Origin: Emergomyces orientalis | Lineage: Eukaryota; Ascomycota; Eurotiomycetes; Onygenales; Ajellomycetaceae | Direction of reading: 5' to 3' | DNA: 64,000 nucleotides | Assembly: GCA_002110485.1 (NCBI GenBank) | Contig: MOWL01000003.1 | Coordinates: 186,001-250,000 of the forward strand | Shown here: positions 44,722 through 56,464 of the stretch, one piece after another | How positions within the stretch are numbered: the stretch's first letter is position 1 | Layout: each line of letters opens with the position of its first letter | Made by a program: the position numbers and the translations under genes | Notes under the pieces: model-generated | Told to the model about the DNA's origin: nothing | What the model saw: only the letters and a program-made list of their open reading frames with translations | The model's database searches: none

Positions 44722-45689
44722 ATGGCATCCGTAAATGGAATTGAAGGCCGTCTGGCTCTCATCACTGGAGCTTCTTCGGGGTCAGTAATTTCCCGCCAAG
44801 CTCCAAATTGCTTCCAAGGAGAGCGCGATCACCCAACTGGTTTATTGACGGGCAACATTCTTCCGGCTTCAGCATAGGCGCAGCATGTGCTCGTAGGCTT
44901 GCCAAAAGAGGCGTGCATCTCGCCCTAACCTACTCGAACAACCTCGACGGCATGCGCGTCGTACTTGACTCCCTTAAACAGCAAGGGCTTCAATCAGCAG
45001 CATCACCGCTACGCGTCTCAATCCATCAAGTTGACGTTGCCATCCCGGAACAGATTAGTCGCATGTTCCAAGAGATTGAGCACGAGCACAAGCAAACCCC
45101 GGACATTCTCGTGTCAAACGCCGGATATGGCAAACGTATTCCACAGATATGGGATATATCTTTGGAAGAGTTTGATTACACCATCAATGTAAATTTGCGG
45201 GCGTCGTTTATTTTAGTAAAGGGGGTAGTGGAGCGGATGAAGGAGCAGCGGTGGGGAAGGATTCTATTTATGTCGTCCATAGCAGCGTATGGAGGTGGGA
45301 TTAACGGGTGTCGTATGTTTGCCAAGTTCCACTTTCCTAGTTTACCCAAAACCGTATTTGGCATTGTTTCTTATACATTGTTTGGCATGCCACTAACCAA
45401 TTCACAACAAATAATAGACTACGCAGCCTCCAAGGGTGGCATGACTGGTATGATGAAAAACCTCTCAACGCGCCTTGCCGAATATAATATCAGTGTCAAT
45501 GACGTTGCACCTGCTATGATTGGTGAAACAGGGATGATACCCAATGCCCAGGCCATTCCAGAAGTTGCGGCGGGTATCCCATTGGGCCGATTGGGGATGC
45601 CTGAGGAGGTTGCGAATGTGGTGGAGATGTGTGTACAGACGGGATACTTAACGGGGCAGAGTGTGCTGTTGGCTGGGGGGCTGAAATGA
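44722..45689 (+). CDS. short-chain dehydrogenase/reductase (3-oxoacyl-ACP reductase-like)
   Basis: Three exons: 44722-44780, 44873-45312 and 45418-45689; 256 residues. Introns interrupt TGASSG/IGAACARRLA and GINGCH/YAASKGG, and removing them restores both SDR signatures. Intron 2 is 105 bases, so the frame also reads through it. Catalytic set: Ser in FMSSIAAYGG, YAASK at 168-172, plus the Asn of SNAGYGK and NVNLRASF. The tail is MTGQ-type (YLTGQSVLLAGGLK). It is probably a soluble NAD(P)H-dependent reductase; the substrate is unknown. It lies close behind the Zn2Cys6 gene and is convergent with a polyol dehydrogenase. Confidence 0.88.
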
Positions 45690-46028
45690 AGGTGTAGAGT
45701 TATATCATGTTTTCTCCCAGTTTGATTTCCATGTTTGAATGTTTTTGCGAGCGCGCGGAACTGCTGTCAGGTACCGATGTAGAAGGCTATTTGATACTTT
45801 ACTTCGTCTTATAGTGTTGCCTGTGCACAAGCAGTCGCATTCCATGGAACGTTAGAAGAAACCCCTCGTGATGAAAGCGTGCTGCTAGATATTCCCCTGT
45901 CCATATAGGCTAAAGGGCAATTCCATATTCAGAATGATAACAAGCTTTGCCTCCCAATATACGCAGGCCGTAATCCATAATTCAGATCCCAACAGCAGCA
46001 TATACCGTTGGCAGGGCATACTGTTTAC
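45690..46028. other. intergenic, convergent 3' ends
   Basis: 339 bases between the convergent SDR and polyol dehydrogenase genes. No gene or repeat seen; likely the two 3' UTRs. Confidence 0.6.
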
Positions 46029-47379
46029 CTACCTCTCGCAGTCCTTCCCTTTCTGCCCAGAAACAACCACAACTTTAATTACTGTCTGGCCCTGCTCATC
46101 CACTCCGTTCCCCGCCAACTCAAACGCCCTAATCCCGTCTTCCAACCGCACGCAGTGCGTCACCACCTTCTCCTCCACCCCCTGAAGCTTCCCACTGGCC
46201 ATTAAAGCCACCGCATCTGGATAACCTCGCTCATCATACCGAAACACACCAATAAGATCGACCTCGCGCAGCGCCGCTGCGGACAGGGGTATGCTAGGCT
46301 GCGGCTCACCGCCCATACCAATCTGCACAACTGCCCCGCCGGGACCAGTAGCATAAATTCCCGTACGTATGCAGCTGGCAACCCCCGTGCAGTCATATGT
46401 ACGACTGAAACCGTTGGGGAGGAAGAATGTGGATAAGATCTGCTGAGCCGTCTCCGCTTCCGGCTGTGGGCTGGTCGTCGAGGGTCTGGGGAGTAGATAC
46501 GTCCGTATCTTCACCTGGCTGAAGGGGAGGGACGCGGTGATATTCAACCTTGCTGCGTCAATGTCTGCGACAACGAGGGTATCGAAATGCTGCGTCGCGG
46601 CCAGTGCAGCGGTGAGGAGGAGGCCGATGGCGCCCGCACCAAAGATCAGCGCGGCAGTCTCTGCTTGGACCTCAGTTGCGTACCGCACTAGGCCAACTGT
46701 GTCCAAATCGGGTGGGTTAGAACGGCGGATCCCGTGTAGGCATACCGCCAACGGTTCAATCAACGCACCCTGCACATCGCTGATGTGTGCTGGGAGCCTA
46801 TGGCACATTCTCGCGGGATGGTTTGTCAGTTCCATCAGCGTACCGTCCAGGTGCGGGATGGTTTTTGCAGAGCTCCTGAAGCGAAGACTACGGCAAATAT
46901 TGTAACGGCCTTGTATGCAGAGGGCGCATTCCCTACATGGCAGGCCGACTTCGAGCGCCACGCGATCGCCAACATGGAAGGTGTCTACGCCAAATCCGAC
47001 GGCGGTGACTGTGCCCGCTGATTCGTGGCCCAGACAGAGCGGGGATCTCACCATGAAATCGCCATTCCGCCCGTGCTGATAGTAATGCAGGTCTGAGCCA
47101 CAGAGGCCGGTGGCGCGGATAGCGATTTGGAGTTCGCCAGGCCGTGGTGGGGGCGTTTGACGGGCTTCCTGGGGTGAATATTAACGGACAAAGCTTTTCT
47201 TCTGTATTGTGTGGGTGGGGTTTTTTTATATAAATGAAGACGGTATAAGAAGTCGTAACCAGTAAGTAGTACGGGGGTTAGCAGAGGAGTCGACGTACCA
47301 ATCGGAGGTCTTTGGCTCCGTGGAGCACAAGTGCATGAGAGACTTGGGGGGGAAATTGGGGTTTGGAAGGAGTGGTCAT
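46029..47379 (-). CDS. zinc-dependent polyol dehydrogenase (sorbitol/xylitol dehydrogenase family)
   Basis: Two minus-strand exons, 47379-47299 and 47168-46029; 406 residues. Exon 1 reads MTTPSKPQFPPQVSHALVL and joins in phase 0 at DLRL/EARQ. Catalytic zinc ligands are C50 (LCGSDLHYY), H75 and E76 (GHES) and E165 (IEPLAV). The structural zinc site has C105, C108, C111 and C119 (PCRECALCIQGRYNIC). The NAD-binding GAGAIG is at 204-209, followed by an acidic residue (VVADID) as in NAD-preferring enzymes. The family oxidises polyols such as xylitol, sorbitol or L-arabinitol to ketoses; which one cannot be read from sequence by eye. Length is somewhat above the usual 350-385 because of extra N-terminal residues and internal inserts. 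Confidence 0.9.
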
Positions 47380-49169
47380 TGTTAGTGTATCTAATGGCCA
47401 GAAAATATTGAATATATATCTATTTCTCTCCAATATGGTTGCAAATGGAGAAAAGCGATATTTAAAAGCTATTCAGTGGCATGCATAAATTTGTTTAGTT
47501 TGCACTGCGCAGTGACATCCAACGCGAGGCCTGAATCTTATATCAGTACTACGGAGTAGGTTAGAGAGGGATATCATCGACAACGCAAATAGTAAATGGA
47601 AGACGTACTTCTTTTGGTCGACCATCATATGCTATAGCCTGACTTTCCCGGATTCTGCCGCGTTTGCTCGGTGTGAAATTCCGTTCATGCGTTCGGTTAT
47701 ACGAAAACGTCGAAGTTATACAGTTAACTTACAGCATGGGGCGTCAAAAGTTCTCCAGAGTTAAACGTTAACCCCACTAGTCAGTTAGCCAACATGGAAC
47801 TAAATAATAGAACGGCGACAAGCGGTTTAGTTGTTATTTATTGTTGTTTTGCAGCGGGAACTCCAAGTAAATATCATCCATGAGTCCGAGCTAGATGTCA
47901 AACAAATTTTAGTAATTGGGAGGTTGAGTTTCAATAAATAGTTAGGGCTTGAGGCTAAGTTGGGTTGATTAGCAAGAGTTTGGTTTGTCAATTGCCGACT
48001 CGGCGTCGCTTGGTTTGATTCAGGGGGCAAACTGTTTTCACTATCCGACAAGCAGATAGATGCAAAGAGACTGGGGAAACTGGAGGGAAATGGGGAAGAA
48101 AAAGAAGAGGCAAAACACTCTTGGTCAAACTGCCGCTGCCTATTAATGCTATCTATTTGCTATCTATCCGGCTTATTCCAGCATCTATTCCAAAGCCCAC
48201 ACCCGCCACATTTGCCCTCCGTCTGCTTGATACTAGTATTATTGCTGTCCGCTAGAAATTATTACATATTAACATCGCCGGGTGCAAGAAAGCCAATCTT
48301 GGCCTTCCTATTTTCAATTGCCGATTCTCTGTGGGTCATAACCAGCTAGATTGATCGTACTAAATATCCAACTACTGAATTAATATCTGATGGTTCCGCT
48401 GTTGCGCGGGCGGGTCGTTTCGCCCCTAACGGTCTGCATCAGCTGAACCCTGACACGGCCAAACCCAATATCTTGTTTCCCGTTTCATACCTCCTGTGCT
48501 CTCATCCGCAAACCAAATTTTTTACTTCTAGGTCAAATAGCGGATTCATCAAAGGCATAAAGGGAGAAGCCAGCCATGATGCTGCCACGTTAGTCCTTGA
48601 CCCAGTTCCAGGGTTGTTCCACTCTGCTCTGGTTGACATTGGCATAAATACGCGCATTGGAGTGCGATGAAATTCGAAGCATGTCCCTCTCATCTCTTTC
48701 ATTCTCTCATCTAGCTATCTGGTTAACGACCTGTTGTGTCTATTTCGCACTACTCTCGATTTCGCCATAGCCAGCCTATCGATTTTATCTTTATCCTCCC
48801 AATTTTACATATTATTCATTTTCTGCGCCGCTAGTCCAAAGTCCACGGCTCAAGAGCGAAAATAGAGCTTCACGGTCAGGCCTTTCGATGAATATTTTGA
48901 CAATTACAGCTCTGCTTTCTTCCCTATGTATCCCGCTCTGTTCTTTATCCAGCGGGCTGGCGTTTGGCGCCCTGCTATCGATATGACCTTCATATACCCC
49001 CTTCCACCGTCTAGTCATACTTTGCTCTTGATGGTCCTATATAAGTTAGGCGGCTTTGAAGTCGAAGTGCCACTAACATTGATACCTAGTAGTACATTGT
49101 CTCGGACACCCAAAAGAGCTGACCGAACCCTTTTGCCATCCCCAATTGATCCAGTTCTCAAACGACGCA
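47380..49169. other. divergent intergenic region
   Basis: About 1.8 kb separating the divergent polyol dehydrogenase and 2-hydroxyacid dehydrogenase genes, so it holds both promoters. 48130-49160 becomes pyrimidine-rich toward the downstream ATG. No gene recognised. Confidence 0.55.
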
Positions 49170-51413
49170 ATGTCGCAACGAGCAGTCCTTCTGATAGGAA
49201 ATATCGACCACTGCAATGACGAATGGAAGGAGTTATCCTCTATTGTCGTTCAACACGTACGCGCATTTTCTCTTTTGCCCCTCTTGCCCCCTTACCTTTG
49301 ACTTCTCACCAACGCCATTTTTGAGCTGCATGAATCTTGTATCATGGCGTCGTTAAAATGCTGCCCCTTGAAAAGAGGCGTGGTGTTACTCAGGCCTTGC
49401 AGACATTATGAGGGATTTATCGGCCCCATCCCGATTCGTTTTGTTGTTCCAGTTTCTGGCCTTGAATTCCCCCTCACTTTTTTTTTCTTTTCTTTCTGTG
49501 TCCTTTGTCTCTTTGACGAGGAAAAGAAGTGCGCATTTCGTGTCGCATGAACCGAGCCAAAAGGGAAGGAAAACGGGTGGCCTGTCCATGTGTGGCGTCT
49601 ACGGCAGCCCAGATAAGTGATCCCTTTAGACGATGGGGACATTTTTTGGTAGGGCTGTTCTCGTTCAGCCGCGCAAAAAAAGGAACAACATTGCAACTAT
49701 ATTCCCATTTCAACTAGCTCGTTCATGTTCATGCAGATTGTGGCGCGGGGCTGGTTTCATGGCCATGCTCTTCGCCCAGAAAGGCAACGATCAGTTGGAT
49801 GTTGGATGTTATGTTTCTCTGTCGTCTTCTTTGTTCCTTTTATTTTATTCTTTGCTGGTCACATGTCTTGCGTCTTTGTGTGACATGGAACTGGATGGTT
49901 TGATCGATCGTGGAAGAGTAAAAAGAGAATGCTGACTGTCAATGTTGCAGGAATATCGTCGGGGAAACCGGGCTGAGTTCATTGCCAATTGCAACAGCGG
50001 AAAATACAACGATGTGGTCGCGATATATCGATCGAACGAATCGGCAAAGGTAAGCTCATGGTCCATCACACTTTTTAATATGTTTTTGAAACTGTGAAAG
50101 CCTCGGCCATCTTGTTTAATGGCTGTTCGTGCATAAGAAACACTCTTTGTAGAATTTCATGCAATTTGGTATTTCCCCGGCGCTGATTACGCATGTTACA
50201 CACGCTATGCAGGTTACCGGTCCTTTCGATACCGAGCTTCTCGATGTACTTCCGAAAAGCCTTAGATTCATATGTCACAACGGAGCAGGATATGACAATA
50301 TCGACATCGCAACATGCACCAAAAAAAGTATGTATTGACATTTTGTTTTTGTTGCTTTCATCTCCCATCCATTCAAGGCCTGTGGAAATATTAATCGCTT
50401 AAATACTTGTTATAGGAATCGATGTTTCCAGTACACCCGGCGTGGTTGATCAAGCCACTGCTGACATTGCAATATTCCTGATGATCGGCTCGTTAAGACA
50501 AGCGTGGATTCCCATGATCTCTATTCGTGAAGGTGAGCTCATATTTCGCCATGTTAGCCTTCCCGTGCCTAGGCCACAAGATCAAAAGCTGAACCATCCT
50601 TTAGAAGAGTGGCGAGGTGAAACGGAGCTAGGCCATGATCCCGCAGGGAAAGTGCTAGGGATTCTCGGAATGGGACGAATCGGAACGGTAAGTTTAAATC
50701 ATCCCCATTTGTGACATGTGTCAGCAAAGAGGAATGATAAATGGCTAAATCATCCTTGTGGCTGCATAGGAATTTGCGCGTCGTGCGCAGATCTTCGGAA
50801 TGCAAATTATCTATCATAACCGAAACAGAGCCAACCCAGAACTTGAGGGAGCCGAATACGTCACGTTTGATGATCTCCTTTCGCGATCCGACGTCCTTAG
50901 CATCAATTGTACATTGACGGATGATACTAGGCATATCATCGGGGCACATGAGTTCGCAAAGATGAAGAATGGCGTGGTTATCATAAACACCGCGCGTGGT
51001 GCTGTGATCGATGAGGAAGCGCTTGTGGCGGCCTTGGAAAATAAGGTAAGCAACTATCCACCAGAAAAATAAAACCGGCATTTAAACCGTAGTAATCCCG
51101 GAAGTTTTCACTTCAACTTGTCAATTCTGAAATACGTATTAAATAGGTTGCATCTGCTGGACTTGACGTCTTTGAGCACGAGCCCAAACTCGCAAGGGCT
51201 CTGCGTGACCATCCAAGAACCATGTTGCTCCCCCACATCGGGACTTTCACGAAGGAGACGCAAGAGAAAATGGAGCAGCTTGTCCTCAGTAATATAAGGT
51301 CGTGTCTCCAGAAGGGCATCCTGCTCACAAAGGTTCCTGAGCAGCGAAATGTTACTGTTAAGCCACACCATACGGGCATAGATCCGCCAGGGCTCCTGGG
51401 GAGGAGCTCGTGA
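49170..51413 (+). CDS. D-isomer specific 2-hydroxyacid dehydrogenase (glyoxylate/hydroxypyruvate reductase-like)
   Basis: Seven exons: 49170-49256, 49951-50049, 50213-50327, 50416-50532, 50605-50687, 50770-51045 and 51147-51413; 347 residues. The start is MSQRAVLLIGNI. Substrate-domain motifs are AIYRSNES and ICHNGAGYDNIDIA. The Rossmann fold has LGILGMGRIG (about 157-166). The catalytic triad is Arg in NTARG (R243), Glu in DVFEHEP and His in LLPHIGT (H289). Relatives reduce glyoxylate or hydroxypyruvate with NAD(P)H. The exon 4/5 acceptor was chosen to give REEEWRGE, which keeps family spacing. The first intron is about 694 bases, while the other five are 72-163. Exon 3/4 gives Arg in KKRID where Gly is usual. 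Confidence 0.85.
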
Positions 51414-52002
51414 AGAAAGATCAGGATTGTCGATTCAAGAGGATTGAATGGTTTTCTTCTTCTCTCCATTTTAGTTTGTCTGCTTCGAGTGTGCCAAAAA
51501 TAAAATTAATAAAGTGCTTTAGCTGTTCTCAGCCGCGTGTATAAGATCGTAAACCCGAAGTTCTTTGTAGTTAACATTTTCAAAAAAAAGCTAAGGCATT
51601 GCAAGAAATAGTATCCGTGCCGTATTCAACTACAGATCAAGGCTCTCAAAAAAACACTGCGGTAAATTGTTTGTTAAACATCATGGCCGGGTTGATGCAG
51701 GGCGAATATTCCTTGATGTTCCCGCAAACCCCAAGTCTCAATCCATGGAACCTTTTGAAAGATAGTCTACCAACCCTAAAAAAGATTAGCGTTAGGGCTG
51801 GCCAGCACCACGCCTTTCCGGATCCGGACTCGCTTAGCATTGCACCTCACCGCACTGCGACTGGGCGGAAAAAGGCAGAAGGCCACACACGCTGACAACC
51901 AGCCAAAGCTCCACCGGGTCGACATTCTGAACGACAACTTCTTACATCTCAACCACCAACCCGACGACGAGGACCATCTTTCACCCTGACAACTCCATCA
52001 AG
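51414..52002. other. intergenic: RPL17 promoter
   Basis: 589 bases between the hydroxyacid dehydrogenase stop and the RPL17 start. It contains the telobox pair listed separately and, toward the ATG, C/A-rich leader sequence. No other gene seen. Confidence 0.6.
51772..51797. promoter_or_regulatory. inverted telobox pair upstream of RPL17
   Basis: AACCCTAA at 51772-51779 and TTAGGG at 51792-51797 form an inverted pair about 205-230 bases before the RPL17 ATG. Telobox motifs bound by Tbf1/Rap1-like factors are known in ribosomal protein promoters of many ascomycetes. The assignment here is by motif only. Confidence 0.5.
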
Positions 52003-53216
52003 ATGGTGAGTTTCCCTACGGCTATATGCCATATCCCCCCTCTGCGTCGCGATGGCTACGATTTAATTTATTTTCAATCTCCCGGTCGATCTGTCGTGAT
52101 GATGTTCCATTCGGGGGCCTTGCAAACTCCGCACAAATACAAAATTTCTCTCGAAGGACGCTATAGAACCGCCATACTAACAGGTATCTCGACTTTCAGG
52201 TCCGCTACGCAGCCCAATCGATCCCCAGCGCGAAGAGCGCCCGCTCCCGCGGCTCCTATCTGCGTGTCAGCTTCAAGAACACCCGCGAGACTGCACAGGC
52301 GATCAATGGATGGAAACTGCAGCGCGCTGTCGCCTACCTGGAGAATGTGATGGCTCACAAGGAGGCTGTGCCCATGCGAAGATATGCTGGTAGCACCGGC
52401 CGCTGTGCGCAGGGTGAGTTCTTGCCGCAATTTTCACTCTTTTTTTCTCTCGTTTTTTCGTTGGTTGGGTTTTTCAATGGTGGGAGGGATTTTGGAAACG
52501 AAAGGAAGGGGAAAAAGAGATATTTTATTGAATAAGAGTTGAGTGGAGTGGATAGCATGAAGAATTGGAGGGATATAGGTTTTTTTTTTTTTTTTTTTTT
52601 TAATCGTGAAGGAAGAGATGGACATGGTTGTATTGGATGGAATCCTTGTGGGGGTTTGGGATAAATTCGGGCTCTTCAGCATTGCGTTGATAAGGCGGAG
52701 AAATGAGTTCGAGAACGAGCAACGGACATCGAAAATCAGCAATTTGTATAAAACGATATATGTACTAACAGATTCCTTTTGTGCCATACAGGAAAGCAAT
52801 TCGGTGTCTCCAAGGCCCGCTGGCCCGTCAAGTCCGCCGAATTCCTCCTCTCTCTCCTCAAGAATGCTGAGGCCAATGCCGATACCAAGGGCCTTGACAC
52901 TGGCAACCTCATCGTCCAGCACATCCAGGTCAACCAGGCTCCCAAGCAGCGAAGACGCACTTACCGTGCCCATGGTCGTGTATGTTATTATTCTCTCTCC
53001 GCACAAACGAATTGCTACCTTCCTCCGCATACATGTGAAACTAATTTATGCTCCAATTTCTAGATCAACCCTTACATGTCCAGCCCATGCCACATCGAGC
53101 TCATCCTCACCGAAGGTAGCGAAGAAGTCCAGAAGGCCCCCACCGACCTCAGCAAGACTAGACTTTCGTCGAGACAGCGGGGTGCTCAGATCCGACGGGC
53201 CATTACTGCAGCATAG
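52003..53216 (+). CDS. RPL17: 60S ribosomal protein uL22 (L17)
   Basis: Four coding exons: 52003-52005, 52200-52413, 52792-52979 and 53064-53216; 185 residues, matching the usual eukaryotic length of about 184. The first coding exon is the ATG alone, immediately followed by GTGAGT. The protein starts MVRYAAQSIPSAKSARSRGS, has the conserved NTRETAQAINGWKLQRA, MRRYAGSTGRCAQGKQFG and QRRRTYRAHGRINPYMSSPC, and ends in a basic tail QRGAQIRRAITAA. uL22 lines the nascent peptide exit tunnel. Introns 1 and 2 both contain a perfect TACTAAC branch site near their 3' ends. Intron 2 holds a 22-base T tract far from the acceptor. Confidence 0.95.
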
Positions 53217-56200
53217 GTGAAATAAAGCAAACAAACAAACAAAGGGAATTTAAATTTAAAAAAAAAGCGGCGCATTTTGGCATTGTAGCTACTTCTTTTT
53301 GTTTGTTTCTTTTATTAAAACAATAATGTCCACAAAGACATGAAGACAAACCTTATCATGCTGTTTTATTTAATGGTAGCGAGTTCTTTTTTTCCCTCTT
53401 TTTCTCTCGCTTCTAATTTCATACCTGTGTCATTGACCTACCCTCCTCCCTCCTACATGCTCGCCTGGTTGTCTTCGCTCCTGTGTTTTTGCCACTCTCC
53501 TAGCCCCTCTTGATGGTTGATGACTCGGGATTAAATGGAATTTTCTCGCTTTATATCTGTTTGTCCAAGTAACCATCTTTGATTTTGTGCGATTGTAATA
53601 TCGGGACATCTGACAGGAGATGCTCCGCCGTGGCCTCTCGTGGCTTCCTCGACCGAACGGGTGCACGGACGTATATCACCTGCGCATCATGACCGTGAAC
53701 TAACATACGCCACAGGAGGTTCACGGTTGGTTCAACCGGTTTTAATGCTCAATCTGCATATTTAAATACATATACGACTGCCGCCATCATCGGGATGACC
53801 CATTACGCAGAATAATACTTAAAAACTTAATGGAGGCTTCACAAGTTGACAATGAAATGAGAAAGAAAAAAATTGGATTCAATACGCCATTTGATGTGAC
53901 GAAGAATAATTTTTTATTGAAGAAAGCCAATAATGTATCTCCGATGCCCATCCTGTTGAACCCACTACAGATGCAAGGAGCATCGCGAGTGTCACTGGTT
54001 TCTAAACTGAGTGGGGGGTTGATACCTGCATATGTCAGGCAGAGGGGGGGCAAAAGGAGCGCAGACCGGCATGTTCCATGAGCATTGTGTCAGAGGCATC
54101 TATCCGCCCGGCCCGATGTTATTCCTTTCATCTCTCAGGGCTATATAGCTCTCTGCAACGCACACATACTAGCATAGAAGAATCAAGCCAATATTACACT
54201 GCAACACATTGAGTGTGTTGCCGCCTTGCATTGGGAATAACTGTCACGAGAGAAAAGGTGTAGGGTTTATACTGCCAGTGTTTCTGAATGCCTACGTGTA
54301 GAACAGCAAATAGATATGCAATGAACAAAGGAGTTGTAGCAAGAAGAGTGTACAGAGGATGAGAATTAGACCCAGAATCTACAATCATTGAGTTTTCGTG
54401 AGTACGTTGATAGGAGAGGCCTTAATATAGATATTTATTTGGAGAGAATACCCTTTTACCCCCGAACCCAGTTAATTTGCTAGGATAATCTCATACCCAA
54501 AGAATTATTCATAATTTAGGGTTGATTTTTATATTTTTCTTCTCCGTATCCTCTCCACTATGGATCGTGCTGAGCTATTTTCTGTAGAGGCCAGTTTCTG
54601 CAGGGAATTGTTTTACAGAAAATTGGCTGAATTTCACATTTATAAGCGGCTATGAGGAGGGTGCTCTTAGGTTCAACAATCAACTTATAGATGATTATCG
54701 TGGCCTACGGATTTATTAGAGTAGGGCGGCTTGTTATTCCCGTTTGTTTTGCGCGAGGCACGGACGTTAGCCCACTTGTTTAATCTGTGCATTTTTACAC
54801 GACTGGAAAGCTAAGTAAATGCGATTTATGTTACTGGACAATGTTCACGGGGAGTTCTGTCAGGTTAAGGATCTCTCTTAAGATGAAAAAATTAACTGAT
54901 GATGTCATGGGAAGGAGAGCCAACCTAAAATAAGCTTAAAAGTGCCAAGACTCTAGTGTGGGTATATGGGGGTACCATGGATTTCCCTACCTTTCAACAC
55001 TGCCAACAAATCTTGACATACTCTCAAAATAGCTGAAGAAAGAGGATCATCATTCTCTAGAATCCTGGAAGCGCGAAAGAGAAAAAAAAACACCAAGGAG
55101 CCTTTCAACCTTGGAAGTGTTCATACGATGTAATAGCCTATCATAGCCCCTGCACCTATCGATGACATTGCTCGGCCTGTTACTTTTCTTGCCAAAGGGA
55201 AAGACCAGACCAAATCAAGATGTAGAGGTTTGCCATCAGATTGGCCAATCTTTGTTAACGCGAGGTGCAGCATACTCTTTGTGAACGCAGGAAGCAGACG
55301 GCAAGTATGATTTTAACTCCCGTGGAGTCGTGGGGGTTTCGGGGGGAGGGTGGCAGGTAAAAGCAGGAATCCCTTTTTTGGATTAGAAAGTATGTAGTAC
55401 TAAGCCAGCAAGACTTGAGCATCAATAAATGTCCCACTACTAACTATTATACGAGGCCTACTTGTAATAGCAGTGATTGATAATAATATGAGCTACTAAT
55501 TTGTTGATTTTTATAGTGCAATCGCCTTGGAGAGTGTACCACATTTTTGTGAGGGCCTTCAACATTACCACCCCCACATTACCATAAAGCTCTCTCTGCA
55601 GATATTGTTACAGAATATCTGCTAGTTAGTTTGCAGATACTAGAAACTTTCACACACTCATCATGGGTCCTCGGCTCCAACCAAGTTTTTAAATGCTAAA
55701 GGGAGAATTGCAACATGGTCGTCTTGGCTAGGAGAATTCGCCAGCAGGATTTTGTAATCGTCGCTCGGCAAGCAACCCAGAATTGTTCCGTTCCTGACTA
55801 GTTAACCGACCCATATTGGTGGTTTAAAAAAATTAACTAGTAGTTTACGAGGAGCTTTTTTTCTTCTTGGCCTCAGGAACCAGACGCATAGAAAACATTT
55901 GGTCAGTCAAAATTTCCCATTGGATCCCCTGAGATGCCATATTTTGCCAACGACCTTTCTTCGTCGTTTTCCAAGCCTACACTTGTTCCTGAATTTGTTT
56001 CAAGTCAGATTGCCTATTCTCCGGGTACCCCACGAATGTCAGGGGACGTGGGGGTTTATCTCCAGAAACTCTGCGGGGTAAAGGCGGAGAATTTCAATCA
56101 TTGGACAAGACGCCCATGAGTTACATACAAAGATATATGAGCAGAGGAAGAGTTTCATCAGGCTTGCAGATCATGGTTCCTGTGAGTGTGACCTGGATGC

Positions 56201-56464
56201 TACCTATCCGAACCTTACCCCAGATAGCTCTCAGCACCCCCACGCCTTGTGAGTGCCGCTAGCATTTAGCTGCATATAACCACGCAGTCTTGGAGATTAC
56301 TTCGCTGTGCTACACTTCATCGAATGAAATCGCGATGCTCCAGATTCTTGACTATTTTCGCACAACCTCCGCTATAAAAGGTCATCGTTGTCTTGACTTC
56401 TCGATGTAAATCCAAGCAACAGCGGCCGCCTCATCATTTAGGCCTCTCTCCATGCGCAGAAGCA
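53217..56464. other. long intergenic region and GH20 promoter
   Basis: About 3.2 kb without a supported gene; AT-rich with short frames on both strands. The last 100 bases hold the likely TATA box of the GH20 gene. Confidence 0.5.
56371..56380 (+). promoter_or_regulatory. probable TATA box of GH20 gene
   Basis: The sequence GCTATAAAAG lies about 90 bases before the chosen ATG at 56465, a normal distance for a TATA box plus a short leader. Confidence 0.5.

Noticed and set aside
49344..49935. Several 60-100 codon frames between exons 1 and 2 of the hydroxyacid dehydrogenase
   Set aside because: They overlap on both strands, show no family features and lie inside a long intron.
52096..52102. 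C-box-like GTGATGA in RPL17 intron 1, possible box C/D snoRNA
   Set aside because: No CTGA D box follows before the acceptor and no terminal stem was seen.
56393..56464. 24 extra N-terminal residues in front of the GH20 signal peptide
   Set aside because: The frame begins with TTG, not ATG, and lies between the TATA box and the signal peptide.
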